A stretch of 64,000 nt of DNA, from contig JANQHD010000010.1 of assembly GCA_028282805.1 (NCBI GenBank), positions 186,001-250,000 of the forward strand, read 5' to 3'. The position numbers and the translations under genes were made by a program. The number at the start of each line of letters is the position of its first letter. Position 1 is the stretch's first letter. Positions 1 through 9,018 of this stretch are shown one piece after another. The stretch is from Phycisphaeraceae bacterium (GTDB lineage Bacteria > Planctomycetota > Phycisphaerae > Phycisphaerales > Zrk34). The notes under the pieces were generated by a model that saw only the letters and a program-made list of their open reading frames with translations, was not told the DNA's origin and ran no database searches.

Positions 1-2
1 GG

Positions 3-323
3 GCGAAGCACGTCGTCGAGCTTGGCGCCGGCGAGATCGTGCTGACCAGCATGGACGCCGACGGCACGAAGGACGGCTACGACGTGGAGCTGACGCGCGC
101 GGTGGTCGAGGCGGTGGACGTGCCGGTGGTGGCCAGCGGGGGCTGCGGGTCGCCGGGGCACATGTTTGACGTGTTAAAACCGATGGACCAGGGCGGCGCC
201 GACGCGTCGGCCGCGCTGGCCGCGAGCATCTTTCACTACGGCGAATACACCGTCGCGCAGGCCAAGGCCTACCTGGCCGAGCGCGGCATCCCGGTCAGAA
301 CGACGGAGGAAGTGACGGCATGA
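3..323 (+). CDS. hisF: Imidazole glycerol phosphate synthase subunit HisF, 3' part
   Basis: This is the C-terminal part of the cyclase subunit of imidazole glycerol phosphate synthase (histidine biosynthesis). The open frame runs in from the window edge, so the true start lies outside. Family landmarks are the [13 protein letters not shown] loop, the [13 protein letters not shown] phosphate-binding strand/loop and the final [15 protein letters not shown] helix of the (beta/alpha)8 barrel. Its stop overlaps the start of the PilT-type gene (ATGA), so the two are probably translationally coupled although functionally unrelated. Family assignment is very secure. Confidence 0.95.
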   Translation, partial: AKHVVELGAGEIVLTSMDADGTKDGYDVELTRAVVEAVDVPVVASGGCGSPGHMFDVLKPMDQGGADASAALAASIFHYGEYTVAQAKAYLAERGIPVRTTEEVTA

Positions 324-1474
324 GCTCACACACCCACCCCCACATCGAAGATCAACCGATCAGCGTTGATCTGGAAGCGGACAAGGCGCACCTCGACCGG
401 CTGGAGGGTTGCCGGCTGCGCGTGTTCTTCCAGCAGTGCATCAAGTACAAGGCGTCGGACCTGATCCTCAAGGCCGGCGCGAAGATCCGCCTGCGCCTGC
501 GCAACGAGCTCAAGCCGCTGGACGCCGAGCCGTTCAGCCCCGAGGAGCTGGAGGACGACATCGAGCACATGCTCACCGAGCCCCAGCTCCAGCACTTCGT
601 GAAGCACGGTTCGGTCGACATCGCCTACCAGTTCGACGAGGACAACCGCTTCCGCGTGAACATCTTCCGCGCCAAGGGCAACACCGCGCTGGCCGCGCGC
701 CGCGTCAGCAGCGAGATCCTCAGCTACGAGCAGCTGAACCTGCCGCCGATCATGGCGGAGATCGCCGACGCGCGGCAGGGCCTGGTCCTGCTGTGCGGCG
801 TGACCGGCTCGGGCAAGAGCACGACCATCGCGTCGATGCTCCAGCAGCTCAACGAGGCGCGCCAGGCGCACATCCTCACGCTCGAAGACCCGATCGAATA
901 CATCTTCAAGGACGCGCGTTGCATCGTGAACCAGCGCGAGATCGGCGTGGACCTGCCGAACTTCGCCGAGGGCCTCAAGGCGCTGGTGCGTGAGAACCCG
1001 GACATCGTGCTGATCGGCGAGCTGCGCGACCGCGAGACCTTCGAGGCCGCGGTGCAGGCGGCGGAGACCGGCCACCTGGTGTTCGGCACGATCCACGCGT
1101 CGGGCGCCGCACAGGCGTTCGGCCGCATCTACAACCTCTTCGCCCCCGAGGAGCGCGACCTGATCCGCGACATGTTCTCCACGACCATGCGGGCGATCGT
1201 GTACCAGAAGCTGCTGCCGACGCTGCGGGAGGACGTGCCGCGCGTGCCGGCGCTGGAGATCCTGCTGAACAACCCCGTGGTCACCAAATACATCCAGGAC
1301 GGCCGGGAGGTCGAGCTGAACGACGTGATCCGCGATTCCCACCAGGAAGGCATGCTCGACTTTACCTCGAGTCTTGTTCAACTCACACAGAAAGAGTACA
1401 TTCACCCGAAGGTGGGAGAGGCGAACGCCCACAACCCGGACGAGTTCAAGATGCGTCTGAAGGGCATCGGCTAA
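320..1474 (+). CDS. pilT: PilT-family type IV pilus retraction ATPase
   Basis: A 384-aa hexameric secretion ATPase of the PilT/PilU group, expected in the cytoplasm at the base of a type IV pilus. All motifs are intact: Walker [10 protein letters not shown] (about residues 160-168), Asp box LTLEDPIEY (187-195), Walker [11 protein letters not shown] (228-237) and His box [10 protein letters not shown] (251-260). The N-terminal PAS-like region begins near residue 45 ([10 protein letters not shown]). The start codon overlaps the hisF stop. A degenerate GspE-like protein follows 58 bp downstream on the same strand. The substrate pilus is not encoded in the window; PilT versus PilU cannot be decided from sequence alone. 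Confidence 0.9.
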   Translation: MSSHTHPHIEDQPISVDLEADKAHLDRLEGCRLRVFFQQCIKYKASDLILKAGAKIRLRLRNELKPLDAEPFSPEELEDDIEHMLTEPQLQHFVKHGSVDIAYQFDEDNRFRVNIFRAKGNTALAARRVSSEILSYEQLNLPPIMAEIADARQGLVLLCGVTGSGKSTTIASMLQQLNEARQAHILTLEDPIEYIFKDARCIVNQREIGVDLPNFAEGLKALVRENPDIVLIGELRDRETFEAAVQAAETGHLVFGTIHASGAAQAFGRIYNLFAPEERDLIRDMFSTTMRAIVYQKLLPTLREDVPRVPALEILLNNPVVTKYIQDGREVELNDVIRDSHQEGMLDFTSSLVQLTQKEYIHPKVGEANAHNPDEFKMRLKGIG

Positions 1475-1532
1475 CCCCCCCGCAAGCCTGGCCAACGCCA
1501 CGCAAACCATACCTCATGAGGCGATCGCGCAC

Positions 1533-3167
1533 ATGACCTCCACGCTTGCCACCGAATCCGTCATCCTGATGAGCATCGCCAAGCCGGTCTTCTTCGTCGC
1601 GGTGATGATCGGCTGGGCCAAGTGGGTGACGGTCCTGGACAAGGACGCGGCCTACTTCTTCCTGCCCCGCCGCATGCTCAACGCCGCCAACCTCATCGCC
1701 GGGGCGCTCGGCTTCGTGCTCTGGCTGCTGATCCCCTTCTTCGCGCTGGGGTTGTTGGTGTTCCTGACGCTGGCCGGCGGCGCGGGCTACGCCTACATGT
1801 CGATCCGCAACCCGAAGGTGCCCGAGAAGGAGCGCTGGTCGCTGTCGGCCGAGACCTTCGCCAAGCTCTTCAAGCCCCGCGAGTCCAAGCAGAGCAAGGA
1901 AACCCAGCTCAAGTTCATCCAGATGGCCTCGCAGTCCAGCGCCCACTTCAAGGCCGTGCCCGACGAGGAAGACCCGCACTTCGAGCCGCACCTCAAGCTC
2001 GACGAGCTGCTGAGCAACGCGTTGATGCGTCGGGCCCACCGCCTGGACATCGGTGTCGGCGCCACCGAGTCGGCGGTGCAGATGAGCATCGACGGGGCCG
2101 GCTACCGCGTCGATGCGATGAGCATGGAAGAGGGCAAGCGCATGGTCGACTACCTCAAGCTCGAGTGCGGGCTGGACGTGGACGACTTGCGCCGCAAGCA
2201 GCTGGGCCACATCAAGGCCGAGGTCGGCGACTACGGCGTGCACACGCTGCAAGTGCTGACCGCCGGGTCGACGCGCGGCATCACCTGCACCATCGAGATC
2301 GACTACGAAAAGCAACGCAACATCGCCTTCGACCAGCTGGGCTTGCTCGACAGCCAGGTCGACCAGCTCAAGCCGCTGCTGGCCGAGGCCGAAGGCCTGG
2401 TGATCGTCGCCTCGCCCTCCCGCCAGGGCCGCACCACCACGCTCTACAGCCTGCTCGGTGAGCACGACCCGTACCTGATGGACATCCACGCCGTCGAAGA
2501 CCCCATCGAGGTCGACCTCGAAGGCGTCACCCAGCACGAGCCAGACGAGGAAGGCATGGCCCGCGCGGTCCGCTCGGTTCTGCTCAAGGACCCCGCCGTG
2601 CTCATGATCGCTCAGGTCCCCGACGGCGACACGGCGCAGGAAGTGATCAAGGGCACCAAGGAAGGCAAGCGGGTCTACATCGGGCTCAAGGCCGACGACA
2701 CCTTCTCCGCCCTCAAGCTCTGGGCGGGCGCGATCAAGGACCTCAACACCGTCGCCGACACGCTCCACGCCGTGATCAGCCAGCGCCTGATCCGCAAGCT
2801 CTGCCCGATCTGCCGCCAGAGCTACCAGCCCGACCCAGCGGCGCTGAAGAAGATGAACCTGCCGGCCGACAAGATCAGCCAGCTGTACAAGGCGTCGGGC
2901 AAGATCATCACCGACAAGCGCGAGCAGCCCTGCGAGACCTGCCAGGGCACCGGCTACCTCGGCCGCACCGCCGCGTTCGAGATCATGGTGCTCGACGACG
3001 AGGCCCGCCAGTTCATCCGCGCCGGCGACACCAACGGCCTGCGCAACTCGCTACGCAAGAACCGCATGCTCATGCTCCAGGAAGCCGCGATGGCCAAGGT
3101 CGTCAACGGCGAGGTCGCGATCTCCGAGGTCATGCGCGCGATGGGTGGGGAGGGGAAGAACCAATGA
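1533..3167 (+). CDS. Membrane-anchored GspE/PilB-like protein with degraded ATPase motifs
   Basis: A 544-aa protein whose C-terminal two thirds match the GspE/PilB secretion ATPase fold: VEDPIEVDLEGVTQ (321-334), AVISQRLIRKLCPIC, and the tetracysteine zinc knuckle CPIC (424-427) / CETC (467-470) followed by GTGYLGRTAAFEIM. The catalytic motifs are altered. The P-loop reads SPSRQGRTTT (Lys replaced by Arg), the Walker B segment reads VLMIAQVPDGDT (the usual GEIRD is lost), and the His box reads EGKRVYIGLKADD (no His). Instead of the GspE N-domain it starts with about three hydrophobic segments (14-34, 52-85). It is probably a non-hydrolysing, membrane-tethered partner of the upstream PilT-like ATPase; that role is inference. 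The stop codon lies inside a short tandem repeat. Confidence 0.8.
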   Translation: MTSTLATESVILMSIAKPVFFVAVMIGWAKWVTVLDKDAAYFFLPRRMLNAANLIAGALGFVLWLLIPFFALGLLVFLTLAGGAGYAYMSIRNPKVPEKERWSLSAETFAKLFKPRESKQSKETQLKFIQMASQSSAHFKAVPDEEDPHFEPHLKLDELLSNALMRRAHRLDIGVGATESAVQMSIDGAGYRVDAMSMEEGKRMVDYLKLECGLDVDDLRRKQLGHIKAEVGDYGVHTLQVLTAGSTRGITCTIEIDYEKQRNIAFDQLGLLDSQVDQLKPLLAEAEGLVIVASPSRQGRTTTLYSLLGEHDPYLMDIHAVEDPIEVDLEGVTQHEPDEEGMARAVRSVLLKDPAVLMIAQVPDGDTAQEVIKGTKEGKRVYIGLKADDTFSALKLWAGAIKDLNTVADTLHAVISQRLIRKLCPICRQSYQPDPAALKKMNLPADKISQLYKASGKIITDKREQPCETCQGTGYLGRTAAFEIMVLDDEARQFIRAGDTNGLRNSLRKNRMLMLQEAAMAKVVNGEVAISEVMRAMGGEGKNQ

Positions 3168-3180
3168 CCAATGACCAAAC
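3161..3180 (+). repeat. Short tandem heptamer array at a stop codon
   Basis: Two and a half copies of a CCAATGA-type heptamer span the end of the GspE-like gene and contain its TGA stop. It resembles the other degenerate heptamer arrays found between genes in this window, but it is too short to be significant alone. Confidence 0.5.
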
Positions 3181-3207
3181 CCCAACTTCTGTGAGTGAGG
3201 TGCGGGC

Positions 3208-4878
3208 ATGATCGCGAACATCATCGTCATCGCGTTGATCGTCGGCCTGGCGTTTTGGTGGAGCACGCAGGGGCTGTTCAGCTCGCTGCTGCACATGGTC
3301 AGCACGATCCTCGCCGGCGCCCTAGCCTTCGCGCTGTGGGAGCCGATCGTGTTCGGGTTGCTGCTCGAACGCCAGCCCCAGCTGGCCTGGGGCGTGGGGC
3401 TGCTGGCGCCGTTCATCGTCGCCCTGCTGGTCATCCGCATCCTCGCCGACAAGATCGTCCCCGGCAACCTGGACTTCCACAACCTCGTCAACTCCATCGG
3501 TGGCGGCGCGTTCGGCGCCGTCAGCGGCGTGATCACCGCGGGCCTGGTCATCATCGGCCTGCAGATGATCGGCAACCTCGACCTCAAGTACCACCCCTAC
3601 GAGGTCAGCGAGACCGGCGAGGTCAAGCGGGTCGCCAAGCTGTGGGTCCCCGTCGACCAGATCACCGCCACGCTCTACACCACGCTGTCCGGCGGCTCGC
3701 TCAAGCCGTTCTCCGGCAAAACCCTCGACGCCTACCACCACGACCTGGCCAAGGAAGCGGCGACGTTCAACACCCACACCCGCACCGGCGCCCGCAGCAC
3801 CCTCCGCCCGAGCAAGGTCAAGGTCGACCGCGCGTTCGTGGTCAAGACCGCCGACCTCAAGGGCCTGAAGAAAGGCGACCGGCCCGCCCAGCCCCGCGTC
3901 CACGTCATCGGCCTCAAGTTCCCCGAAGCCAACGCCACCACCGACAAGGACGGCCAGTTCACCGCGTCCAAGGCACAGGTCGCGCTGGTCGTCGAGTCCG
4001 AAGACGGCGAACGACAAACCGTCCACCCCTACGGCTGGACCTGGCGCAAGCGCACCAACACGTTCGGTCGGCTCAACAGCAACACCGAGTTCATCCGCGC
4101 CAAGAGCAACACCAGCGATTTCAAGATCGACCTGCTGTTCGCCCTGCCCGAGCGGGCCGAGCCGCTGTACCTGCGGCTGAAACAGACCCGCCTCGCCCTG
4201 CCGGAGCAGGACACGGTCAAGGCCGACGACGCCAAGCGCTGGATCAACGCCACGAGCTGGAAGGCCGGCGACAAGCCGACCGTCGTGGATGTCGACGACA
4301 ACAACGGCGACATGGAGCTGCCGTCCGGCGGCCCCGGTTCCGAGCTCCACGGCATCCGGGCCCAGGTCTCCGACATCCTGCCCGGCGGGATCTACAGCAA
4401 GAACCGGCTGAACACGCAGTGCTCGAACGTCAGCTTGATGAAGATGGACGACCGCAACGCCCTCGCCTCGGCGACCGGCTCGATCTCCGCCGAGTCGACC
4501 CGCATCGGCAAGACCCTGGCCGTCAAGCACATCTACCACCCCGAGGGCACGAAGATCGTCCTCGTGACGATGGACAAAGCCCAGGCCGGCAGAACCCTCG
4601 GCAAGATCCTCCAGTCCGCCGCCGCCCTGCACACGCCCCTGCTGTACGACAACGAGGGCGACAAATACCAGGCGATCGGCTACATGATCTACGGCAGCAA
4701 GCAGCTGTACCTGGATTTCGACCAGTCGCGCAACTTGCGCAGCGTGAAGAACATCAAGCTGGACCGCATGAACGAGAAAGACCGGCTCATGCTGGTGTTC
4801 CGCGTGCCCAGCGGCATCACGATCAAGCAGTTCAACATCGCCCGCCAGACGCAGCAACTGAACCTGCGGGTGCCGTAG
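3208..4878 (+). CDS. CvpA-like membrane protein with large C-terminal domain
   Basis: A 556-aa protein. Residues 1-125 contain four hydrophobic segments and a glycine-rich GGGAFGAVSGVITAG stretch, the layout of the CvpA (colicin V production) family. The remaining roughly 430 residues are soluble-looking, rich in charged residues and short beta-strand-like segments, and I recognise no domain in them. It lies 40 bp after the GspE-like gene on the same strand and probably shares its transcript. Normal CvpA proteins are near 160-200 aa, so the C-terminal extension is unusual. The function is unknown; a role in the same envelope process as the PilT/GspE-like pair is inference from position only. 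Confidence 0.7.
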   Translation: MIANIIVIALIVGLAFWWSTQGLFSSLLHMVSTILAGALAFALWEPIVFGLLLERQPQLAWGVGLLAPFIVALLVIRILADKIVPGNLDFHNLVNSIGGGAFGAVSGVITAGLVIIGLQMIGNLDLKYHPYEVSETGEVKRVAKLWVPVDQITATLYTTLSGGSLKPFSGKTLDAYHHDLAKEAATFNTHTRTGARSTLRPSKVKVDRAFVVKTADLKGLKKGDRPAQPRVHVIGLKFPEANATTDKDGQFTASKAQVALVVESEDGERQTVHPYGWTWRKRTNTFGRLNSNTEFIRAKSNTSDFKIDLLFALPERAEPLYLRLKQTRLALPEQDTVKADDAKRWINATSWKAGDKPTVVDVDDNNGDMELPSGGPGSELHGIRAQVSDILPGGIYSKNRLNTQCSNVSLMKMDDRNALASATGSISAESTRIGKTLAVKHIYHPEGTKIVLVTMDKAQAGRTLGKILQSAAALHTPLLYDNEGDKYQAIGYMIYGSKQLYLDFDQSRNLRSVKNIKLDRMNEKDRLMLVFRVPSGITIKQFNIARQTQQLNLRVP

Positions 4879-4907
4879 GGCGTGGTCGTATCGCAAATCG
4901 CCAAACG

Positions 4908-4940
4908 AAAACCGGCCCGCGTGTGTGGGCCGGTTTTTTT
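4908..4940. terminator. Bidirectional Rho-independent terminator
   Basis: A GC-rich hairpin with stem AAAACCGGCCCGC / GTGGGCCGGTTTT (one wobble) and a tight loop is followed by seven T on the plus strand; the minus strand also ends in a T-rich tail. It lies between the converging CvpA-like gene and accC and can serve both. Confidence 0.85.
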
Positions 4941-5006
4941 GTTGAGTTAACCCGCGCGGACCACCGCGGCTCGCGTCGCTCGCCGCGGTGCTTGGGGGTT
5001 GGGCGG

Positions 5007-6353
5007 TCAGCCGCCGAGCAGGCGTTCGACGAAGTGGATGTCGGTGTCGTTGTTGACCACGGCCGAGTGGTTGAGCAGCCGGCGGTGCAAGCCGATCGTC
5101 GTGGCGATGGGCCCCACGCGGAACTCCGACAGCGCCCGCTGCATGCGCCAGCGCGCCTTCTCGCGGTCCTCGGCGTGCACGATCAGCTTGGCGATCATCG
5201 AGTCGTAATTCGGCGGGATGCGGTAGCCGGCGTAGGCGTGGGTGTCCATCCGCACACCCAACCCACCGGGCGGCGAGAACACCTCGAGCAGGCCCGGTTG
5301 CGGCGTGAAGTTGCGGTCGGGGTCCTCGGCGTTGATCCGGCACTCGATCGCGTGGCCGGTGAGCTCGATGTCGTCCTGCGCAAACGGCAGCGGCTCGCCG
5401 GCCGAGACCTCGATCATGGTCTTGAGGATGTCCACGCCGGTGATCATCTCGGTGACCGGGTGCTCGACCTGCACGCGGGTGTTGACCTCGAGCAGGTAGA
5501 ACGAATCGGTCTGCGGGTCGAGCAGGAACTCGACCGTGGCTGCGCCGTGGTACTTGGCGGCCTGGATCAGGCGAGCCGCGGCCTCGCAGAGCTGATCGCG
5601 TTCTTCCTGATCGATCACCGGGCAGGGCGCTTCCTCGATGAGCTTTTGGTGGCGGCGCTGCATCGTGCAGTCGCGCTCGTAGAGGTGGACGGCGTTGCCG
5701 TGCTTGTCGCCGATGACCTGCACCTCGACGTGGCGGGCGTGCTCGAGGAACTTCTCGATGTAGACCGAGCCGTCGCCGAACGCGGCCTCGGCCTCGGTCA
5801 TGGCGCTGCGCAAGCCCGAGCGCAGGGCGATGTCGTTGTGGGCCACGCGCATCCCGCGCCCCCCGCCGCCGGCCGACGCCTTGACGATCACCGGGTAGCC
5901 GATCTCCTCGGCGATCTCGACGGCCTTCTCCTCCTTGGTGATCTTGCCCTTGGAGCCGGGGAAGACCGGCACCTTCATCTTGATCGCCAGCTGCTTGCAG
6001 GCGACCTTGTCGCCGAGCAGCTGCATCGCCTCGACCGACGGGCCGATGAACTCGATCTTGCACGAGCGGCAGACCTCGTTGAAGTGCGCGTTCTCGGCGA
6101 GGAACCCGTAGCCCGGGTGGATCGCGTCGACGTTGGCGACCTCCGCGGCGGCGATGATCGCGGCGATGTTCAGGTAGCTCTGCGCCGCCGGGCCCGGGCC
6201 GATGCACACCTTCTCGTCGGCGAAGTCGAGGTAGGCGGCGCCCTTGTCGGCCTCGGAATAGACGGCGACGGTCTCGACGCCCATCTCCTTGGCCGCACGG
6301 ATGATCCGCAGGGCGATCTCGCCACGGTTTGCTATGAGGATGCGTGAAAACAT
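5007..6353 (-). CDS. accC: Acetyl-CoA carboxylase, biotin carboxylase subunit
   Basis: A 448-aa ATP-grasp enzyme that carboxylates the biotin on AccB using ATP and bicarbonate, the first half-reaction of malonyl-CoA synthesis. Length and motifs are canonical: N-terminal ILIANRGEIALRIIRAAKEMG, the ATP-binding loop KASAGGGGRGMRVA, ERDCTMQRRHQKLIEEAP, and the active-site segment LLEVNTRVQVEHPVTE. It follows accB on the same strand. The 95-bp gap between them is filled by an inverted heptamer array rather than a tight operon junction. Confidence 0.96.
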   Translation of the reverse strand: MFSRILIANRGEIALRIIRAAKEMGVETVAVYSEADKGAAYLDFADEKVCIGPGPAAQSYLNIAAIIAAAEVANVDAIHPGYGFLAENAHFNEVCRSCKIEFIGPSVEAMQLLGDKVACKQLAIKMKVPVFPGSKGKITKEEKAVEIAEEIGYPVIVKASAGGGGRGMRVAHNDIALRSGLRSAMTEAEAAFGDGSVYIEKFLEHARHVEVQVIGDKHGNAVHLYERDCTMQRRHQKLIEEAPCPVIDQEERDQLCEAAARLIQAAKYHGAATVEFLLDPQTDSFYLLEVNTRVQVEHPVTEMITGVDILKTMIEVSAGEPLPFAQDDIELTGHAIECRINAEDPDRNFTPQPGLLEVFSPPGGLGVRMDTHAYAGYRIPPNYDSMIAKLIVHAEDREKARWRMQRALSEFRVGPIATTIGLHRRLLNHSAVVNNDTDIHFVERLLGG

Positions 6354-6354
6354 G

Positions 6355-6448
6355 GTCTTGAGTCTTGAGTCCTGAGTCTTGAGTCCTGAGATACGGGTGA
6401 GTCACCTGAGCGGGGGCTCAAGACTCAAGCCTCACCCCTCAAGCCTCA
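6355..6448. repeat. Inverted tandem-heptamer array (TTGAGTC type)
   Basis: About five degenerate copies of a CTTGAGT/CCTGAGT heptamer are followed, after a short spacer, by heptamers of the complementary sense (CTCAAGA, CTCAAGC, CTCACCC). The two halves can pair into a long imperfect hairpin in the accB-accC intergenic RNA. It starts two bases upstream of the accC start codon. Its function is unknown. Confidence 0.75.
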
Positions 6449-6919
6449 TTATGGTTTTAGCAGGTACAACGGCTGGCCGAACTCGACGGCCTGGCCGTCT
6501 TCCACGAGCACCTTGGCGACGGTGCCGGACTTCTCGGCTTTGATCTCGTTGAAAACCTTCATCGCCTCGATGATGCACACGACGCTGTTGGCGTCGACCG
6601 ACGCGCCGACCTTGGTGAACGGCTCGGCGTCGGGGCTCGCGGAGGAGTAGAAGGTGCCGACCATGGGGCTGGTGATCTCGATCAGCCCGTCGTCGGCCGG
6701 GGCCGGGGCGGGTTCGGCGGCGGCGGGCGCTGTGGGAGCCGCAGCAGCCGGGGCCGGAGGAGCCGCGGCCACGGGGGCAGCGGCGAGGGGAACCGCGATC
6801 GGCTCGCTCGTGGGACGTTTGAGCGTGATCTGCTCGTCCTTGTCGCGCAGGTCCAGCTCGCTTAAGTCGTTTTCTTTCATGAGCTTCACGAGCTCACGCA
6901 GCTTTCGCATTTCGATCAT
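6449..6919 (-). CDS. accB: Biotin carboxyl carrier protein of acetyl-CoA carboxylase
   Basis: A 156-aa carrier that shuttles carboxybiotin between AccC and the carboxyltransferase. The C-terminal biotinyl domain contains the biotinylation site EAMKVFNEI (Lys modified) and the closing [10 protein letters not shown]. It is preceded by the usual Ala/Pro-rich flexible linker (about residues 40-75). The N-terminus, [22 protein letters not shown], matches the family and fixes the start. accC follows downstream and the M24 peptidase gene lies upstream; efp, often found next to accB, is not here. Confidence 0.95.
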   Translation of the reverse strand: MIEMRKLRELVKLMKENDLSELDLRDKDEQITLKRPTSEPIAVPLAAAPVAAAPPAPAAAAPTAPAAAEPAPAPADDGLIEITSPMVGTFYSSASPDAEPFTKVGASVDANSVVCIIEAMKVFNEIKAEKSGTVAKVLVEDGQAVEFGQPLYLLKP

Positions 6920-7032
6920 GGGCCTACCTTCGAAATCGGGTGCAAAGGCCTGATGGCAAGAAGGCCAAGCAACCTGGTCCCTCGAGCGGCGTCCGGTGCC
7001 GCGGGGGCCGATGGCTTGGCCCAGTCAACGGT

Positions 7033-8166
7033 CTAAATGATCGCCGATTCACGGCCCAATGGCAAGGCGGTCAGCTTCCGATGGCCTTTTTCGGTCACGA
7101 GGATGTCGTCTTCCAGCCGCACGCCGCCCAGGCCCGGCAGGTAGATGCCCGGCTCGACGGTGACCACCTGCCCGGTCTCCAGCTCGCCGGTGGACTGGGC
7201 GGCGAGGCGTGGGTTCTCGTGGATGTCCAGCCCCAGGCCGTGGCCGAGGCCGTGGCCGAAGCGATCGCCGTAGCCGGCCTCGGCAATGATCTTGCGAGCC
7301 ACGGCGTCGACGTCCGCCAGCTTCACGCCGGGCTTGATCGCGGCGATGGCGGCCCGCTGGGCCTCGAGGACGATGTCGTAGATCTCCGCCATCTTCGGGG
7401 GGAACTCGCCCATGCACAGGGTGCGGGTCACGTCGCCGCGGTAGCCGCCGGTCACCGCGCCGAAGTCGATGAGGACGACCTTGCCGGCGTTGATGCGGGT
7501 GCGGCCGGGCGTGTGGTGACAGATCGACGCGTTGGCCGCGACGGCGATGATGGTCGGGAACGCCGGCCCGTCGGCGCCGATCCAACGCATGTTGTATTCC
7601 AGCAACGCCGCGATCTCACGCTCGGACATCTGCGGGCGGATCTGGTCGACGGTCTGCACGAACGCCTGCTCCATCACCCCGATCGCCCGGCGGATCAGGC
7701 GCAGCTCCACGTCGTCCTTGATCATGCGCTGCGCGTCGAGCCAGCCGGTGGTCGCCTTGAGCTTCGAGGCGCCGGTGACCTTGGCGACCGCCTTGTGCGT
7801 CGCGAAGGCGGTGTGCTCTGACTGGAAACCGACGGCGTCGAGCTTGAGGTCGGCGATCACCTTGCCCGCCGCCTCGGTGACCGCGCCCTTGCGGATCACC
7901 TTCTTCACGTGCGGGCAGGCCTGGTCGACGTGTTCGTCGAAACGGAAGTCCGTGATCGCCCACACCGCGCGGCTGGTCACGAGCACCATGCTGTCTTCCA
8001 GCTCGGCGTCGGTGAGGTAGCGCTGGTCGGTGTCGTAGGTGACGAGGTAGCCGTCGAGCCCCTCGTCGCTCATGCGCTTGCGCAGCTTCTTGACGCGTGC
8101 GGCCAGGTGAGCGGGGACGGAAGATCTGGATGCGGCGGCGGACGTTGGCGGCTTTTTCTTACCCAT
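7033..8166 (-). CDS. M24-family aminopeptidase (Xaa-Pro peptidase type)
   Basis: A 377-aa metallopeptidase with a creatinase-type N-terminal domain and a pita-bread catalytic domain. The expected dinuclear-metal ligands are visible in order: two Asp in LIDFGAVTGGYRGDVTR, His in GHGLGHGLGLDIHENPRL, Glu in VTVEPGIYLPGLGG and Glu in VRLEDDILV. Members cleave X-Pro bonds in peptides in the cytoplasm. It lies upstream of accB, a pairing common in bacteria where efp usually sits between them. Aminopeptidase P versus prolidase cannot be decided from sequence alone. Confidence 0.88.
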   Translation of the reverse strand: MGKKKPPTSAAASRSSVPAHLAARVKKLRKRMSDEGLDGYLVTYDTDQRYLTDAELEDSMVLVTSRAVWAITDFRFDEHVDQACPHVKKVIRKGAVTEAAGKVIADLKLDAVGFQSEHTAFATHKAVAKVTGASKLKATTGWLDAQRMIKDDVELRLIRRAIGVMEQAFVQTVDQIRPQMSEREIAALLEYNMRWIGADGPAFPTIIAVAANASICHHTPGRTRINAGKVVLIDFGAVTGGYRGDVTRTLCMGEFPPKMAEIYDIVLEAQRAAIAAIKPGVKLADVDAVARKIIAEAGYGDRFGHGLGHGLGLDIHENPRLAAQSTGELETGQVVTVEPGIYLPGLGGVRLEDDILVTEKGHRKLTALPLGRESAII

Positions 8167-8234
8167 GGGCGAGGATTATAGCAGCAACCGCCGGCGGATT
8201 AAGCCGTCGATGCTCCCGGGGATGGGAAAGCGTT

Positions 8235-9017
8235 TTAAAAGTGGGTGCCTTGTGATTGGCCCGGCTTGCGCAGGCCGACGGGCTGGCCGAAAACCTCGGT
8301 GAGGATGATGGCGCGTTGCAGGGAGATGTTGCTGGAATCGGCGAGGCGGCGGATCCACTGGTCGTGCTGGGTGTGGCGCTTTTTCTTGGCGGGCGCACGG
8401 ACATCGGCCACGTGGCGCTGCACGGCGCCGGTGTCGTGGCCGGGCATGGCGGAGCGCGGCGACATGCGGTCGGCGCGCTGGGCGTCGCGTTGGGCATCGC
8501 GTTGGGCCAGTTCCGCGGCGAGCCGCTGCTGACGCTCGGCTTCGCGGCGTAGCTCGGCCTCGGCTTCGCGCTGCTCGATGGTCTGCCGCTGCCGGGCGAG
8601 TTCGGCGGCCTGGCGTTGGCGCTGGGCGGCCTGCTCGCGCTGCTGGCGGAGGCGCTCGAGTTGCTCGCGCCGTTGGGTCATGTGCCGGTCGTGATCGGGC
8701 TGCGGCGCCGCGGGCGCGGGCGTGGGCGCTTGCGTTTGCGTGGGCGAACCGCCGGCCCCCTCGCGGCGACGACGCGCCAGTTCCTGCAACTGCTTGCGCC
8801 GGCGCTCGGCCAGGTCCTGCACACGCTGCGAGGCTTCTTTCTGCTCGGGCGACGAGGGGCGGGCCTGTTTCGACGCGCCCGACACCGCTTCCTTGATCGC
8901 CTTGATGATCGTGCCGAGGATCACCACCACGACCACGAAGATCGGCACGATGTTCTCGAGGATGCGGTCGAAGCCGTCGGCCAGGATGTGCGTGAGGTGA
9001 TCTGTCATCGGCGTCAT
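8235..9017 (-). CDS. Single-pass membrane protein with long charged coiled coil
   Basis: About 260 aa, starting with MTPMTDH or the Met three codons later. One transmembrane segment (IVPIFVVVVVILGTIIKAI, about residues 20-38) is followed by a long Arg/Gln/Glu/Ala-rich region of heptad-like repeats (ERLRQQREQAAQRQRQAAEL and similar), strongly predicted coiled coil. A compact C-terminal segment follows (ISLQRAIILTEVFGQPVG). The start codon begins one base after the stop of the BtuD-like ATPase gene, so translation is probably coupled to the transporter operon. No family is recognised; low complexity makes similarity hits unreliable. Confidence 0.65.
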   Translation of the reverse strand: MTPMTDHLTHILADGFDRILENIVPIFVVVVVILGTIIKAIKEAVSGASKQARPSSPEQKEASQRVQDLAERRRKQLQELARRRREGAGGSPTQTQAPTPAPAAPQPDHDRHMTQRREQLERLRQQREQAAQRQRQAAELARQRQTIEQREAEAELRREAERQQRLAAELAQRDAQRDAQRADRMSPRSAMPGHDTGAVQRHVADVRAPAKKKRHTQHDQWIRRLADSSNISLQRAIILTEVFGQPVGLRKPGQSQGTHF

Positions 9018-9018
9018 T

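Noticed and set aside
3195-6405. Very long open frames on both strands (over 1000 codons) across the CvpA-like and accC genes
   Set aside because: High-GC shadow frames: compositionally biased (Arg/Ala/Pro or Val/Leu/Asp-rich), cross two convincing genes and a terminator, and show no domain.
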